Below, piece by piece: positions 1-12,724 of a stretch of DNA of 64,000 nt. The position numbers and the translations under genes were made by a program. Origin of the DNA: Caenorhabditis remanei (lineage: Eukaryota; Nematoda; Chromadorea; Rhabditida; Rhabditidae); NCBI RefSeq assembly GCF_010183535.1, contig NC_071330.1:11389717-11453716 (forward strand), written 5' to 3'. Under the pieces are notes generated by a model, which saw only the letters and a list, made by a program, of their open reading frames with translations, had not been told where the DNA came from and searched no databases. Every line of letters starts with the position of its first letter. The stretch's first letter is position 1.

Positions 1-1329
1 CCGGAGGAGAAGAAAGAGATACTTAGTTAGTCTGTCAAACCCCCGGGGTCATGAATGGCAATTAGGAACGATGGAGGGGGAGCGGATGGCAGGGAAAAAA
101 GTGGGAGAAGAAAGGAAAGAAACGGTATATGTACAGGTACATGTGTTCAAGAGTTTACATAATTGGAGGTAGTGAGAAGAAGAAATTGAGAACTAAGACA
201 GGTGGAAAGAGGAAAACCGCAAGAAAAATAAGGGATTGCTGAAAAGAAGCAGACCAGGGGGTTTTGTTTTTTAACTAGCGGGCAGCTCTACTTGAGGTAT
301 ACTGATGCACAGCGTCATAGAAATTCCCTATGAAGCATCTGCGCTCCAAAACAATTAGCGTAAAATAAGCGCGAAATTCAAAAAATTAATCCAGAATTTT
401 TTTTGTTGTGTGTTTAAAATTTGTAATTTTCCTTTTTTAATGAATTCGATATTTTTTGTGCAAGATTTAACCGAAAAAGGCGAGAAAAATGGAAAATGGA
501 AGAAAAGAAATGCTTCACACGAAAAAGTTAACTCCCTATAGTTCGTCCATGTTATAAGCACGAATTTGGCTGAGCGGCGACTCAGTTGCCAACCTGCCAA
601 GTCGTGTGCAAACGCACTTAACTAGACTTCGAGTTTCGCGGGAAAATAGATTGAAAATGGACTAAAAATGATCCTGTGTGATGCTGCCGCCGTTTTTAAG
701 GTCAAGCCTCTTTGGTCAAAACGTTTTTTTTTCTTTTTGAATTGAAACATTTCGGACTTCTACGCAACTTAAGCTTATCACCGGTCCACACCACAGTATT
801 TTCCCTGGCACACCCTGAAAATCGGATATCATCATTAAAAAGTGGAAGAATGTCAAGAATTGCCTCTCTCTTTTGAATCGAACATATATGAATCGGTGAC
901 TTCTTCTTCATCCAATACACATGGTCATTAACACGATGGGATAGTTGTGTGACGGCTACTCAAGAGATTCATGTTCTTCTTGAAATGGAGAATACCTAAC
1001 CGGAGAGAGATGTGTGTGTGTGTGTGTATTGGCTAGGAGAAGAAATGGTTGATGGGATGGAACACATTTGGAAAAGGAGAAAAAGAAGAGAAGCTTCGAT
1101 TCGAGAGAAAATCAAATGGATCGTATTGGATAGGTATTGAATGTTGGGGGGAGAAGGTGATGATAGGGAGAGAAAAGGGCAAAAAGGGGGAGGGTGGCTA
1201 ATCGGATGGAAGAGGGATCTGGAGAGGATTTATTCTTAGAAGTGATATTGTCCCGGAGTTGGAAAATGGGTCTGTTTAATGGACGACTGATACAGAGCCA
1301 GGAACCGTACATCTTTACATGGAAACCCC
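1..1329. other. Intergenic or long-intron DNA, no gene seen
   Basis: I see no exon-like reading frame with splice signals here. The + strand is purine-rich (long GGAGAAGAAA-like runs), and the frames that stay open on the minus strand are low-complexity Ser/Phe/Leu/Pro translations of those runs. A short TG repeat lies near 1012-1028. It could be an intron of a gene lying mostly to the left of the window. Confidence 0.5.
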
Positions 1330-1472
1330 AAAAATGATCTGAAAAGATGATTCTGAAATTTTTGAAGTGCGCCCGACACTTTCAGCCGAGCAAAACTTTG
1401 AGAGCCTTCAACTCGGCTGAAAGTGTCGGGCGCACTTCAAAAATTTCAGAATCATCTTTTCAGATCATTTTT
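1330..1472. repeat. Near-perfect palindrome, about 61-bp arms
   Basis: The left arm (about 1330-1390) and right arm (about 1412-1472) are reverse complements with essentially no mismatch, around a loop of about 21 bp. Each arm contains the core GTGCGCCCGACACTTTCAGC or its complement. The outer ends read AAAATGATCTGAAAAGATGA and its complement. This is typical of a small non-autonomous palindromic element; transcribed, it would form a long hairpin. No flanking target duplication was established. Confidence 0.85.
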
Positions 1473-4400
1473 AACAAAAGCAATTGCATAGTCTTGTGGT
1501 TCCCTTGTTAAGAAAACTCTCTTTTTGAACCAGTGACTGGATTCAATAGTTTTGCTTTTTTTTGTTTTTTTCTAGAAAAATGTTGGGAATTGTTTTCAAC
1601 GAACTAAATTTGAATTCTGTATCAATCTGATGCAAAACAATTCAAAAATATATATTTGAATACCCAGAATCCTCGAATTGTATCACAATAACTGAAAAAG
1701 ATAATATTGCTCCGTTTTCTAAAACAAAAATTGATGAAAACGGCGAGAAAGCGATTATAATTCAAATAAACTTGGCAGTCTTGTCTATGCGGTCTCTAAG
1801 GCTGTTATCGATAAATCGTTATTAGCAATATAAGTTTTATAAAGCAAGAGCTGCTTAAAGATAATTAGGACCTGAGAGTTGATTAGCAACGCCGATGTCT
1901 CAAATCACAGGAGAAATTGAGAATTAAAGGGCAAAGTATGACTGGACAAACGAAATGAAAAGTAAATGGAAACCAAGAGGAAGATGAGACTAAAGTGGAG
2001 GAAGACCATGTGGTAAGTAGAGAAATTCAGGATAAGGACACTTCTGGATTCGAGTGTTTTTTTTTTGGGGATTAAGAAACAATTAAAGTAAGAAAGGGAA
2101 ATGTTTGGATGGACTCTGGCACCAAATCTGAGAGCCGTAACCCTTTCATGTTCTGATCTTGAGGAAATGCTCAGTGAGCATCATGAAAAGTTTCGGATTA
2201 CAACAATTACAAAAGAAAAAAGGGAAAAGTTCTAAAGGGGTGCATCATGATGGGGGGAAAAGAAATGGATAACAAACAAGAATTGGTGGGATTCGGATCG
2301 GAAGAAAACGAGGAGATAAAAGAGAAGCAAGGGGGGAGGGGGGAACACAAATCAAAACAAAGGTAAACATGAAGAAAAGGGAGAAAATGGGAGAGAAAAG
2401 AAAACGGATTATGATGGCAAAAAACAGAAAGAGAACAGGTAGAACACATCAAATTATCGAGAGAGAGAGAGAGAGAGAGATGGGTTACCCGAGAGAAATC
2501 GTATTGTTTCGGGTCAAATGGTAAATGGTTTTGTTAGGGGAGGAGGAGGTGTGAGGAACATGTGAAATAAGGAGGGGAACTATTTGGGATTAGAATTTGA
2601 AAATTGAAGACAGAACGGACATCTAGACATCCGGACTCACAGACACACGGATAGACTGTAAGAGATAGACTGAAATAGTATATGTCTGTCCAATCGTTTT
2701 CAGATCTTTCACCGGAATGAATTACTACGCGTCTCAGGCGCACCAGGCATGCTTGATAAAGAGTAAAAATTTGAATATCCGAAATTCCGAAATCTCAGAA
2801 CTTATAAATTAGTTGAAGACAATATTAGTTCGGCACAGTTCTTACAACTGCGCTCCACCAAAATGCCTCTAAATGATTTTAGAAAAGGACCATGGAAAGT
2901 TGGTCCGGGTGAGAGGTTTTAAAACGCGTCCAGGGCACGCCAGACGTCCAGGGCACGCCAGAAAATACGGTACTCAACTTGGAACTCACAACAACTGGAC
3001 ATCTGGAAAAACAGACTCCTAGACAGACAACCCAAACGGAAACCGATATTTGAAACCAGTACAGGAGGTTGTTAACCTAAATAATCGAAAAAGATTAATT
3101 AATTTTTAGGGTGAAAATGTCTCCTCAATTTTCACCGAACAGAGACAGGCAGCTGGGAAGGAAACGGAGATGATGCCGAAAACGGAAATTTGTTAAGGAG
3201 GAGGAGGGAGAGAACTGTCAAAATTAATGGTGGGAGAGAGACGAAAACTGTTCCAAATTTAGGAAGAAAATGGGACAGCTAGACAGGAAGATTGGAAGAT
3301 CAGAGCTCACTGAACAGTCTAGGATTCCTTCAAGGTTTTCACCAGGTTGGCAAATCCATAATTTTTTTTGTTTCGGGAGCTCAAATGGCGCAGATTAATT
3401 TGAAAAATGGTCATTCTTCTTCACAATTTCAGTTCTCTTTCAGACATTTTTTCCTATGATTATTGTTCCAGAACAATACTCAACAATGGCAATATTAGAA
3501 GCATCTCCTTCCTGTCAGGAAAAAAGGAAAAAAATGAAAAGGTGAGAAGACAAAGAGAGAAATGGAAAACATTTTTGTAACAATTTGACCAAATTCTTCT
3601 CTTTTTTCGGTTTTCAAGGAGAATCACTTCCTCATTTGAAACTGATGATTGATGGTGTCAAGTTCAAAGTTGGAAACTATTTTTGGGAAGTTTTGGTAAT
3701 AAGGAAGTTGAGTAACTAGCCGCAAGGAGTTAAAGAATGTGGGGTGCAAAATAGATAAATATGTGAGAGCCCATTTTATCTGAGAATGTTAGAAAAGAGG
3801 TGTAACATTTTCCAGGTCAAATCATAACTAAAAATAGAGAAAATTTGTCATCAGAAAGACGGAAAGGGTGTCTCCGGATGTCCGATTTTTGCAAGCAAAT
3901 TTGCATATTTTGCAGGGGATCGTAGAGACAGATTTAGAATGACTAGATTGCGGACATCCGGACAAACGGATGCACAGACAGAAAAAAATAAAGACTCTAG
4001 GAGATTGAGCACAATTAAAACAGCATAAGCAGCTCTCTTAAAAAAGGTCAAAAACTCACGAGAAAAATGAAAACTGGTGTGACCCTCTGACCCTATTCCC
4101 CCCGGAAACCAAGAAATAATCCATCGAATTCACTCTCCTAATCCCAATTCTTCTCGACCTGATTCCTCTTTTTTCTTTCGGGTTTTTCTCTATTCCTCAA
4201 TGAAAAAAGTTAACAAGTGGAATGGTCAATTTGTACAACTTGTTGGTAGGAGGGGCTCGGTGAGAGAAGAGACGGTTCAAGTGGGATAAGCTCATAGAAA
4301 GAGAGAGAGAGAGAGAGATAAGTGGGAAGAACAGACAGATGTTTGTTGCAAAAAGTTGTCGAAGGGGAGAAAAACTTGAGAAAAAAGTGTGCAAAGTTAG

Positions 4401-5759
4401 CACTTGGGAAGGTGGCGGGGTGTTGAGGGATATAAGCAGCTAATAGGGATGAGGTTTTTTCGGTTCTGAAAATACCTCTTTGCGCCTTGAAATTATAGTA
4501 ACCCAGGAATTTCGTGTTGAGACCTATTTAGTTGTATTCAGCTCTTTATTAGCTTTGATTTGAGCCCCATATAGATTTGTTTCGGAGCAATTTGAAATTT
4601 TGGACCCCTATGCGCCTTTAAACTACAGTAACCCAGGCGGTTTCGTGGCGAGACCCTAATCGCTTCACACCTAGCCATGATTATACTCTTTCGAAGCGTC
4701 TCAACGAGCTGAATTCAATAGAGCTAACTTCAGACGTGGTGGGCTACCTTTACCCGAGTTACAGCAAGAATTTCGGCAGCGCCGGAATGATTTTAGTGTT
4801 ACTGAGCAAACTAGATATAGGTTGTTGCTATGCAGCTAAAAAAGTGACTTGAAAAACAAATGATGTTGCTCATCAGAGAATGTGAAAAAAATTCATATTG
4901 AGAAAAGGTGCAGTAGTTTCAGAAACAAGTTCACCAGAGCAGCTACAGTACCTATGAACAATGTTTCTAAGCAAACATCTCATTTTCAATAGAAAAGTTG
5001 AACGTGCATTAATAGGGGTGGGGTAGGTCAAAAACTAAAGTTTGAGTTGAAACGGATAGGGGGGGGGGTTGGTTTCAAAGTACAAGTACTTGTTAGCTGG
5101 CATATTTGCTCATGTTGCAAACTTTTCGACATCTGGATGAACAGATAGAGGCAGTCTGAAAGAGTAGGGGGACACTTCTGCCACCACAACCACGAAACCA
5201 TGGAATAAATCTTACGACATCGTAACGGGGGAGGAGTGTTAGATATTGCGTATGTATATAAGCCTTCTTCTTCTCCGCTTTGTTCATACCCATTTCTCTC
5301 TTATTTCTTTTCGGCATGTGTTAATTGGTTAGAACGAGAGAGAAACGGCGCCGAGAATTGATGACTATGTGTTGTACTATGTGGGAAACATTATTTGGGA
5401 AAACGCAATGAGAAGACAAATTAAATGAAGAAGAAGCATTTGGTGGTAGTTGAATAAGCATCATTTTGGAAGAGAGATCGTTAGCTTAACTGAGAAAGAA
5501 AAAGATATTGGATTTGGGAGAAAAGAGGATTATGGTATGGACGGAGAGGGGAGAGACCATCTGTGACTAACTGTTTAGGGTTCTGACGATGGCTAACTTC
5601 AGAGGAAACGGGATAGTTGTCGAGATCATTGCCTAGAAATTAACGGGTCTGCATAACGGCTGGGAAATGGTTTTGCTCGTGTAGAGAGGCGCTTAGGAGC
5701 GCTTGTGGAATAGTTGTTCTAGTTTTCAGGAAGTCTGTCGACGGTTTTGAACAACTAAA

Positions 5760-6150
5760 AGAGTCTGGCGCGCCTTTCAAACGTTTTAAAACGAAAAAGG
5801 AATAATCAAAACTGAGAATCTTTAGGAAACCTTTGGAAGAATTGGCTGGCATGTCGTTGGCTCGTTTTTCAGAAATGAAGGCTGTCTGCGACGCATTTTT
5901 TACTTGAAATAAAATCAAAGATAGAGCCCTGATAATACTTTTGGATTTTAAAGCCTAAATTTTATAGCTGGCGTGTCGTTGGCGCGTTTTCTATAATTTA
6001 AAAGACTGAAAAAGTTGGTAGGAGCTTGACTACAGGATTCGGAGAATTCTAGAAACTGCAGAGCTGGCGTGCCATAGGCGCGTCCAACTTACTGTCAATT
6101 CAAAAAATCGGAAAATCGGAGATCTGGCGTGTCTTTGACGCATCTTTGAA
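5760..6150. repeat. Cluster of GGCGTGTCGTTGGCGCG-type short repeats
   Basis: Five related units occur in about 400 bp, near 5763, 5844, 5966, 6062 and 6122. They share a CTGGCGTG...GGCGCGT pattern separated by about 55-120 bp of AT-rich DNA. Related single units occur near 26130, 49024 and 49160. These look like copies of a short dispersed element, not coding sequence. Confidence 0.6.
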
Positions 6151-8189
6151 GTTCGCAAATAATATCAGGGACCTGCTGTGCGAAATCTCTTAATACTTTT
6201 AAAGTTGGTAACGACCGAATCGACGTTTCCAGGAGCTGCTGAGCATATCTCATGAATCGTAGAGATATTTTAAACAGGAAAATGAATATTCTATTTTCAA
6301 AAACTCAGTCTGAAAGTGAGGAAACTGGAAATTCTTTCATGTTGCAAAACTGAGAAAAATGAATGAAGATAGATCAAATTAGGAGATTGAGATCTGATTT
6401 CGTTCCGCTTCAAAACCAGAGATCTAGAGATTTCAAGAAAAAATTAGAAGAGAAAAGGAGTGTAAGGACAGTATTACGTAATCGGAAAGGACAGGAGTTT
6501 CCAAAACAACGGGGGAGATGCTTTGGAAGCTGCTTGTCAGAAGGATACATTGGCACCACTGCTTATCAATCCCCACAAAAATAGATTTGAAATACTCAAA
6601 AAAAACTCACCTTGAAAATATTCACTACCGAGTCGTTGTAAAATAAAACGGAATCGCTCTCGGAGAAAATTCAGAAGGTCAGATTCAGAAGAGGGAATAA
6701 ACTTTTATGAAGGGAACGAAGGTAGGCAAGAGGAAGTGTGAAAACTACGAATGCGTGAAGATAAAAAGAGAATAAAGTGTTTTGGTTGAATAAAAAAGAG
6801 AAAAGAAGTATCGAAACTAGTAGTGGTTTTTTGTCAGCAGAAGGGAGATGGTGCCAGATGTTTTGTGTAGTTTTATAGCTTATGGAGGTGATGGAGATTC
6901 TAGAGTGATTCAGGGATTTAGACATTCAGAAAGGTGGTCCGGTAAATGTTATGAAATAAAGAAGTGGCACACATGGGTAGGTAGATGGGTCTGTCTGTTT
7001 ATTTGTCCGGATGACTTTATTCTCCCAATTCTCATGGGAGTGGACATCTGAAAACTCAGGAGGACAGACAGACAGGAAACACAAATCTGTACATCCGGAC
7101 TCCTCGATACACAGACCGACTGAGGATAGGGTGAACAGATGAAAAGCAGTCGTCAGAAGGTTACATAAGAAACCTAGTTTCGACAGAAAATGATCATGCG
7201 ATTTTCAGTGTCATGGAGCTGAGGCTGCTTATCGGAGCCAATGTAACCAGCTCCGAAAACTCATAGCTACCCCGACACCAGCATGAAACCAAAAGTACAG
7301 CAAACACCTGCATCTCCTTTTCCTTATTAGTTTTCCCCATGTCTCGTTTTCCATCAGAAAACAAAGAAATCATCAAAAGGAAAGTGTCCAATAGAAAAAG
7401 TAAAAGCCTTTTCTCTTCCCAAATTACGCAACTTCCACTCCTTTTTTCCCCTTTTTCTCCTTTTGTCCAGTTTTTATCAGGAAGAAATCATTAATTCGAT
7501 TGGAAAATCAGAAATGGTTTTGGCAGAAACTGATGAGAAGGAGGGGAAGAATAAGCTGTGAGAAGGGGGAGGAGACGATAAGAATCGGATGGAATTTGTA
7601 GTGAAAAAGAAGAAGAAGTTTCGAAATATGAAGAGAGAAAGAGAAGGGGGTGTTCAAAAGGGATTAGGTGATGGGAAGGACAAGAAGAGTGCACGGAGCA
7701 TACAGATGGAGGGAGGAGGAAAGGGTTAGTTTCGTAATGAGATGGATTTAAAAGTTAGACGGAATCAGAATCATCTCAGGGTTTTGAGGAGTGTCTAATG
7801 CAAAATTTTGAAGTCCTTTAGCATGCGAAGGACTTCTAATCGTAGCAAATGAAGAAGTGAGTGGTTCATTAAGTAAGCAGATTGGAGTTGCTTAAAAATA
7901 ATGACACTACATTTAAAGTGCCAACGTGTTAAAAGTCTCAAATCTAAAAAGATACAGGAAACCGAGAAGATATTAGATGTCAATATTTTCCAAAATAATA
8001 TACTAGAGCTGTTTAATAACAGAACAAGGGGGCCAGGCTTCAGAAAATAAACCTTTTTTTTCAAAATTTTTTTCAATTTTTCTGTGAAAGTTTTTCAGAA
8101 TTTTCAGAATTTCTTCTATTATAATAATAGTCGAAAATTTGACTTTTTCGTGAAAAAATCGAAATTTTTCAAAAAATTCGATAAAATTT

Positions 8190-8280
8190 GAATTTTGAGT
8201 ATTGGCTCCAAGTACTCGGGCCTTCGGGCCTTAATTTCGCTGACAAGGCCCGGCACGGGTATTGACAAGTATGCGGTTTT
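8190..8280. repeat. GC-rich dispersed repeat core (GGCCCGG...TTGACAAGTA)
   Basis: In AT-rich surroundings there is a sharp GC-rich block with CGGGCCTTCGGGCCTT and AAGGCCCGGCACGG followed by TTGACAAGTA. The same signature recurs near 45395-45615 and 49380-49635, where it forms the ends of longer inverted repeats. I interpret it as a terminal portion of a small non-autonomous element. Confidence 0.5.
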
Positions 8281-10054
8281 GAATATACAGAAATTCTGAT
8301 AGATTCCGGACATTCGGAAATTAGGACATACGAGGAATCAATGTGGAATCTAAAATTAATTCAAAAAGAAATAAATGAAATTGAAAACTCGATTCTAATC
8401 AATGCAAAATTGTAAAGAAACTGTATATTTTCCGAATCCGGGCCTATATTATACAGAAATCGGACATCTGGACACACGCGCAAATAGACAGACTTATCTC
8501 TAAACATCTAGATAAACCGAACACACAGACAGATGTTCTCTCATTTTCAGTCCGACTACAAAATGCTACACTATCCGGAAGTGAGTGAATGGGAGGAATG
8601 TCTATTCGGAAAGAAAGTTGCCTTCTGCTTCTAAAAGTTTCAATTATCCATCCCTCTTCTCTCCTCCTTTCTTCCAAAAAAGTAACCAGTCTAGTAGTCG
8701 CGGATTTCGTCGAAATGAAAAAAATCGAAAATCCAACTTCCCTTTCGGAAAAATGGAGACTTTTGTATACAGTTTTCCAATCCATTTGCTTCTTAAAAAG
8801 GGGGGAATGAACACGATTTTTGTGTGTCGATTTTACGATATAAAGGAGGTAGATGAGGTGAGAAAAAAACGAAGAATGTGTACTTTGGGAAGGTCATTGT
8901 ATTGGAAAGATATCGTTTTAACACTAGGACAAAAAGGGGCAAAAAAAGAATTTCAGAATTTTAAGTAGCGCCGGTATACTGTAGCAGTATTCATAAATTT
9001 CAGATGTGATGCTAGTTTTGGACGTTAAGCAACTCCAAAACATGATGAGGCTTGTAACACATCTATGTAACATCAAAACAGCAAAGTATAGGTAAGGGTT
9101 GATTTGAGATGAAATCCGTTGTGAGAGGGGTCATGGAAAGTAGTATAAACTATGCAAATATTAGTACTCAAATGCATATTGAAGAACACAGAAAGAGGGG
9201 AAAAGGAGGCGGAGGGGTATGTATTTCCACAATTCACTACTCAAGTGATTCTCAAGGTTATCGAGGGAAATTGAAATAACGAAGAAGTGAGAGAGCTACA
9301 TATTTCAGATATTCTTGGTAGGCTCGGTAACTAGGTGAGAGGGGTTTGCGATGACACAAGCATCTATTGATGCACGACGTTTCCAGATTGGAGCTACAGG
9401 TTTTGACGCTGCTCGAAGCCTGCTGTCCCATTGCTCCCTGGAGCGGCGTTACAGTGAACAATAATTCGAAAAGATGAACTGGTGACACAGTAGTTCTAGC
9501 GAATTCCAGTTTCTAAGCAGCTCCCATTTCCTTGGCGCTGCTTACCTGTTACTTGAACCGTAAGCACTAATTCCTCCCTCTTAATTACATACACTTCATA
9601 ACTTCTGCTTCAACAGATACGGTACATTCATGTACACAACAACCCAATAACCTACTAATTACCAGAGAGACACTTGCGAAAATGTGAGAAATAACTGTGA
9701 AAATGTCACAAAAACGGAAACGAATAAACATTACTGAAAAAATATGGTTTTTTGTCGAGATTAACCCCATCGTAATCCTCTTTTTCGGTTGTAACCTGTT
9801 GCGCAATATGTTATTTAGTGGGAAAACAGAAACAATTGGTTCACATTTTTAAGGGAAGGATATCCGGAAAAACTAGGCTGAGGGTCCACATATTTCGAGA
9901 CAAGTTTCTTGACAATTGAAGGACTGTAATTGTAACTGGTCCTACAATTCACCTTATATATTTATTCTCCCTTTTCTTGTTGTAATATAATTATTAGTTT
10001 GTTATTACTTTTGCATCTCGGTTACTTGTGGCAACCGAAAAGAACATGCGGAAA

Positions 10055-10395
10055 AAATCCAGAATCAACGATTCCTGCTAGCCTGTGTCTTACAGTCTCA
10101 AAACCTCCAGAACGTGGTCTCGCTGGAATCAGAAAAACGAATCCCTAATGCCTGCTAGCCTGTGTCTTACAGTCTCAAAACCTCCAGAACGTGGTGTCGC
10201 TGGAATCAGAAAAACGAATCCCTAATGCCTGCTAGCCTGTGTCTTACAGTCTCAAAACCTCCAGAACGTGGTCTCGCTGGAATCAGAAAAACGAATCCCC
10301 GATTCCTGCTAGCCTGTGTCTTACAGTCTCAAAACCTCCAGAACGTGGTCTCGCTGGTATCCGAAAAACGAATCCCTAATGCCTGCTTGCCTGCT
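10055..10395 (+). repeat. 77-bp tandem repeat (minisatellite), just over 4 copies
   Basis: The marker GCCTGTGTCTTACAG occurs at 10081, 10158, 10235 and 10312, an exact 77-bp period. The copies differ by only a few bases, for example GGTCTCGC versus GGTGTCGC and CTAATGCC versus CGATTCC. Because 77 is not a multiple of three, the repeat can stay open over three periods in shifting frames, giving a spurious repetitive peptide. High identity between units suggests recent amplification. No function can be assigned. Confidence 0.9.
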
Positions 10396-11027
10396 AGCCT
10401 CCCTTGCAACTTTCCCACTCACATTGAACCCAGATCCGATGTGTGTGTTAGCTGTCTTCATATTCCAGGTAAATTGGCTGCAGGTGAGCTATGTGAGACG
10501 CCATTGCAAGGAAGTTGTAAAACTGAAACCAAAGTGTTTTTATCGATCAAATTAAGTCTTTTATTTTATCGCATTTGGACTGCCACGCGTTATTCTGTTT
10601 TCTTTTTTTTGTTATTAATAAGAAGTTGACCCCCGTGAATTTGGTGAACGTGGAGTTTATTACTCTTCGTCATTGTATATTTAGCAGAATTTCATTTTCT
10701 TGGTCGTTTTTTTTCAGTTCTTTTTTGCAATATCATCCCCCCAAAGCCGCTGGAGCAGATAACATATTTAAAAAAAACTGACCAGAAAAGAGACAGGAGA
10801 AGGAGAAAAGACGTCGTCAGAGTAGAGGAAAATGGAAACTGAACAGAATTCTTATCTCTCAATGAAATCTAGTTAATCTAATCGGACATGTTACGTGGAG
10901 TTTCCACTTTTTTGAATTTTTTAAATCCACATTGCAAAAAAGAATTGAAAAAACGAGAAGCCGATTTTTTCACGTTTTAATTGAATTCTTTTATTTATTG
11001 CACTGAAGATCCGGTACATTCAGGTTT
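10396..11027. other. Spacer between minisatellite and duplicated gene block
   Basis: No supported gene. It includes T-rich tracts and short open frames without splice partners. The right edge is where sequence shared with the other copies of the segmental duplication begins. Confidence 0.4.
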
Positions 11028-11093
11028 GAAAAAATTATTATTTATTAGATATCAATTAATTAAAACAAATACAGAAATAATTATGACAGAAAA

Positions 11094-11921
11094 TTAATAT
11101 TTGGTGTAACGTCCCTTCTTTGCCTTTGGCTCCTCCCAGAATCCGAGTTGCTTTGCTTTGAGTGCTTCTTGCTTCCTCTTGAGACGAGCTTCTTCGAATG
11201 CATTCATCACTTTCGATACTTGAATGGCTCCTTCCTTTTTCTTCTCTTCAGTAATCTTATTCTTTTCGATAAACTTCTGGAGCTGTTTCTCGTCGTTCAA
11301 CTTCTGATCGATCGGTGGTCTTCTCACTTCTGGGACACATGGCTTCTGATAGGCCACTGACACTGCTTCTTTCTTCTTCGGAACGAACTTGGTTGGAAGT
11401 GTTCTCTTCGATGAGATGACGACTTCAGGCAATGGCATTGGTCTCTTCGATGGTACGGCAGATGAAGTAGATGTCAATGGTTTAGAAGACTTCGAAGAAA
11501 CTGGCACATTCGGTTTTTTCACAGATGATGTGGGTGGAATGGGAATGTCTTTCGAAGTCTTCACGACGACAGAACGCTTATCGGCGGTTACGGTAGGCAA
11601 TGCAGAAGTGGATGGTTTGTTGGCAGAAGACGTTGCGACGACTGGCTTGAATGAAGATGACGTGGCAAATGTTGTTCCAGTTCTCTCATCTTGTTCCTTC
11701 ATCTCCAATGCCTCAATCTTCTTGATAATTCTTCTGGCCATGAAATCGCAGGATCCGTTAAGATAGTATCTGCAGAACCTTTTGATTTCGTACGTTCTGT
11801 ACATTTCCAGTGTATAATCGTTCTTGATCAATTCTTCGAGAGAATTTCTTGACTCCCAATTCGACAGAAGATTGAATCCGTGGAGGGCGATTTGTTCGAT
11901 GGGCTCAGATGGGACGAACAT
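11094..11921 (-). CDS. Uncharacterised 275-aa protein, paralog copy 1; possible TFIIS N-domain-like helical domain
   Basis: One uninterrupted coding exon for 275 aa. The ATG at 11921 lies 32 nt downstream of a splice acceptor (TTATTTTTCCAG, exon start about 11953) with no evident upstream coding exon, so an SL trans-splice site is likely. Residues about 15-75 form a helical block (LLSNWESRNSLEELIKNDYT to RRIIKKIEALE). Its spacing resembles the TFIIS N-terminal/LW domain of TFIIS, Elongin A and Med26, but this is pattern judgement only. A Ser/Thr/Pro/Lys-rich linker follows (about 85-200), then a charged helix and a Lys-rich C-terminus (FWEEPKAKKGRYTKY), suggesting a nuclear protein. A poly(A) signal (AATAAA on the minus strand) lies at 11041-11046. 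Two paralogs sit at 15042-15863 and 17525-18346. I do not recognise a named ortholog. Confidence 0.85.
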   Translation of the reverse strand: MFVPSEPIEQIALHGFNLLSNWESRNSLEELIKNDYTLEMYRTYEIKRFCRYYLNGSCDFMARRIIKKIEALEMKEQDERTGTTFATSSSFKPVVATSSANKPSTSALPTVTADKRSVVVKTSKDIPIPPTSSVKKPNVPVSSKSSKPLTSTSSAVPSKRPMPLPEVVISSKRTLPTKFVPKKKEAVSVAYQKPCVPEVRRPPIDQKLNDEKQLQKFIEKNKITEEKKKEGAIQVSKVMNAFEEARLKRKQEALKAKQLGFWEEPKAKKGRYTKY

Positions 11922-12724
11922 TGTCGATTGTTGATGGGAACTGTGAGATGATTCTGGAAAAATAACAGAGATAATGGAAGTGAAGTTAGAAGAGAGTATG
12001 GGAAGAAACGGGGGAACTCAGAACAGGAAATCAAGAAACTCTGAGATGGTCAGATAGGGAGAAATGACAGTATGAGACTACAGGAGTAACATGGATTATG
12101 GACGCAGTGCGTCTGCAATTAGTCCCGCCCATTTACAACCTTTCTCGCAGATTATGCTCAAGGGAAGATTGAGATCTGGGATACTGTATGCAAATTCTGG
12201 AAACTGAAATGAATAGGGACATGGAAAAACAGTTTCGAAAGTAAAGAAAAGACTACATTTTGTAACTATCTTCTGATACGAAATTAAATACATCTCAAAA
12301 ACTACCGTAGATACTGTATTATTACGGCATGTCGTTATCTTTTTCAACTGCCTCCGTGAGAAATTTTGTGGATTCAGAAACTCATTAAAATTAAACGAAA
12401 CAACTTTTTAGGACGTTCTTTTTGCTGATCAGGAAATTACTAATCAGCTTCTAATCAGATTCAAGAAAAAAATCCAGGATTGTCATACTCATGAATTCTG
12501 AGTATAGATGGGGTGCCGTTATAATACAGGTGCTGTTCTATTACAGGTGCCGTTATAATACAGTATATACGGTAATAGAGATTTCAAAACGGTTCCAACT
12601 TATAAGATGTGAGAACAGTTAAGAAAAAGATGGATGTAAGAATTTGTTAAAATGGAAAGAGCAGGGAATCCACCAATTTACATGATAGAATGAGAAAGAA
12701 CTCTTGCTTAGGATTACAAATATT

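Larger units (their letters stand above)
1473..10054. other. Gene-free repeat-rich stretch
   Basis: About 8.6 kb without a supported exon chain. It holds GA microsatellites (about 2459-2480 and 4302-4318), two adjacent copies of a 17-18 bp unit (GTCCAGGGCACGCCAGA, about 2929-2963), and stretches rich in the dispersed motif GACATCCGGACACACAGACA (about 2610-2660, 3000-3050, 3950-3985, 7060-7125, 8460-8545). It also holds a CTACAGTAACCC/GAGACCCTA repeat (about 4490-4800) that recurs near 39.6 kb. Open frames here are short, low-complexity, or pass through repeats, and none has convincing splice partners. Confidence 0.5.

Noticed and set aside
2459..2480. Possible CRISPR-like or other structured array suggested by regular short repeats in the first 10 kb
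   Set aside because: The repeats are GA microsatellites and scattered dispersed motifs with irregular spacing; this is eukaryotic nuclear DNA.
8444..8968. Opposed frames of 113 and 127 codons near 8.5-8.9 kb
   Set aside because: They overlap on opposite strands, contain the dispersed GGACACAC motif, and lack splice sites or homology I recognise.
10162..10629. A 155-codon plus-strand frame with a repeated peptide (CLTVSKPPERG-like)
   Set aside because: It is the translation of the 77-bp minisatellite, whose units happen to lack stops in three frames; there is no splice context or other coding evidence.
11389..11766. Long acidic frames opposite the three paralogs (also at 15337-15708 and 17680-18051)
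   Set aside because: They are antisense shadows of the Ser/Pro/Lys linker; conservation between copies follows from the sense gene.
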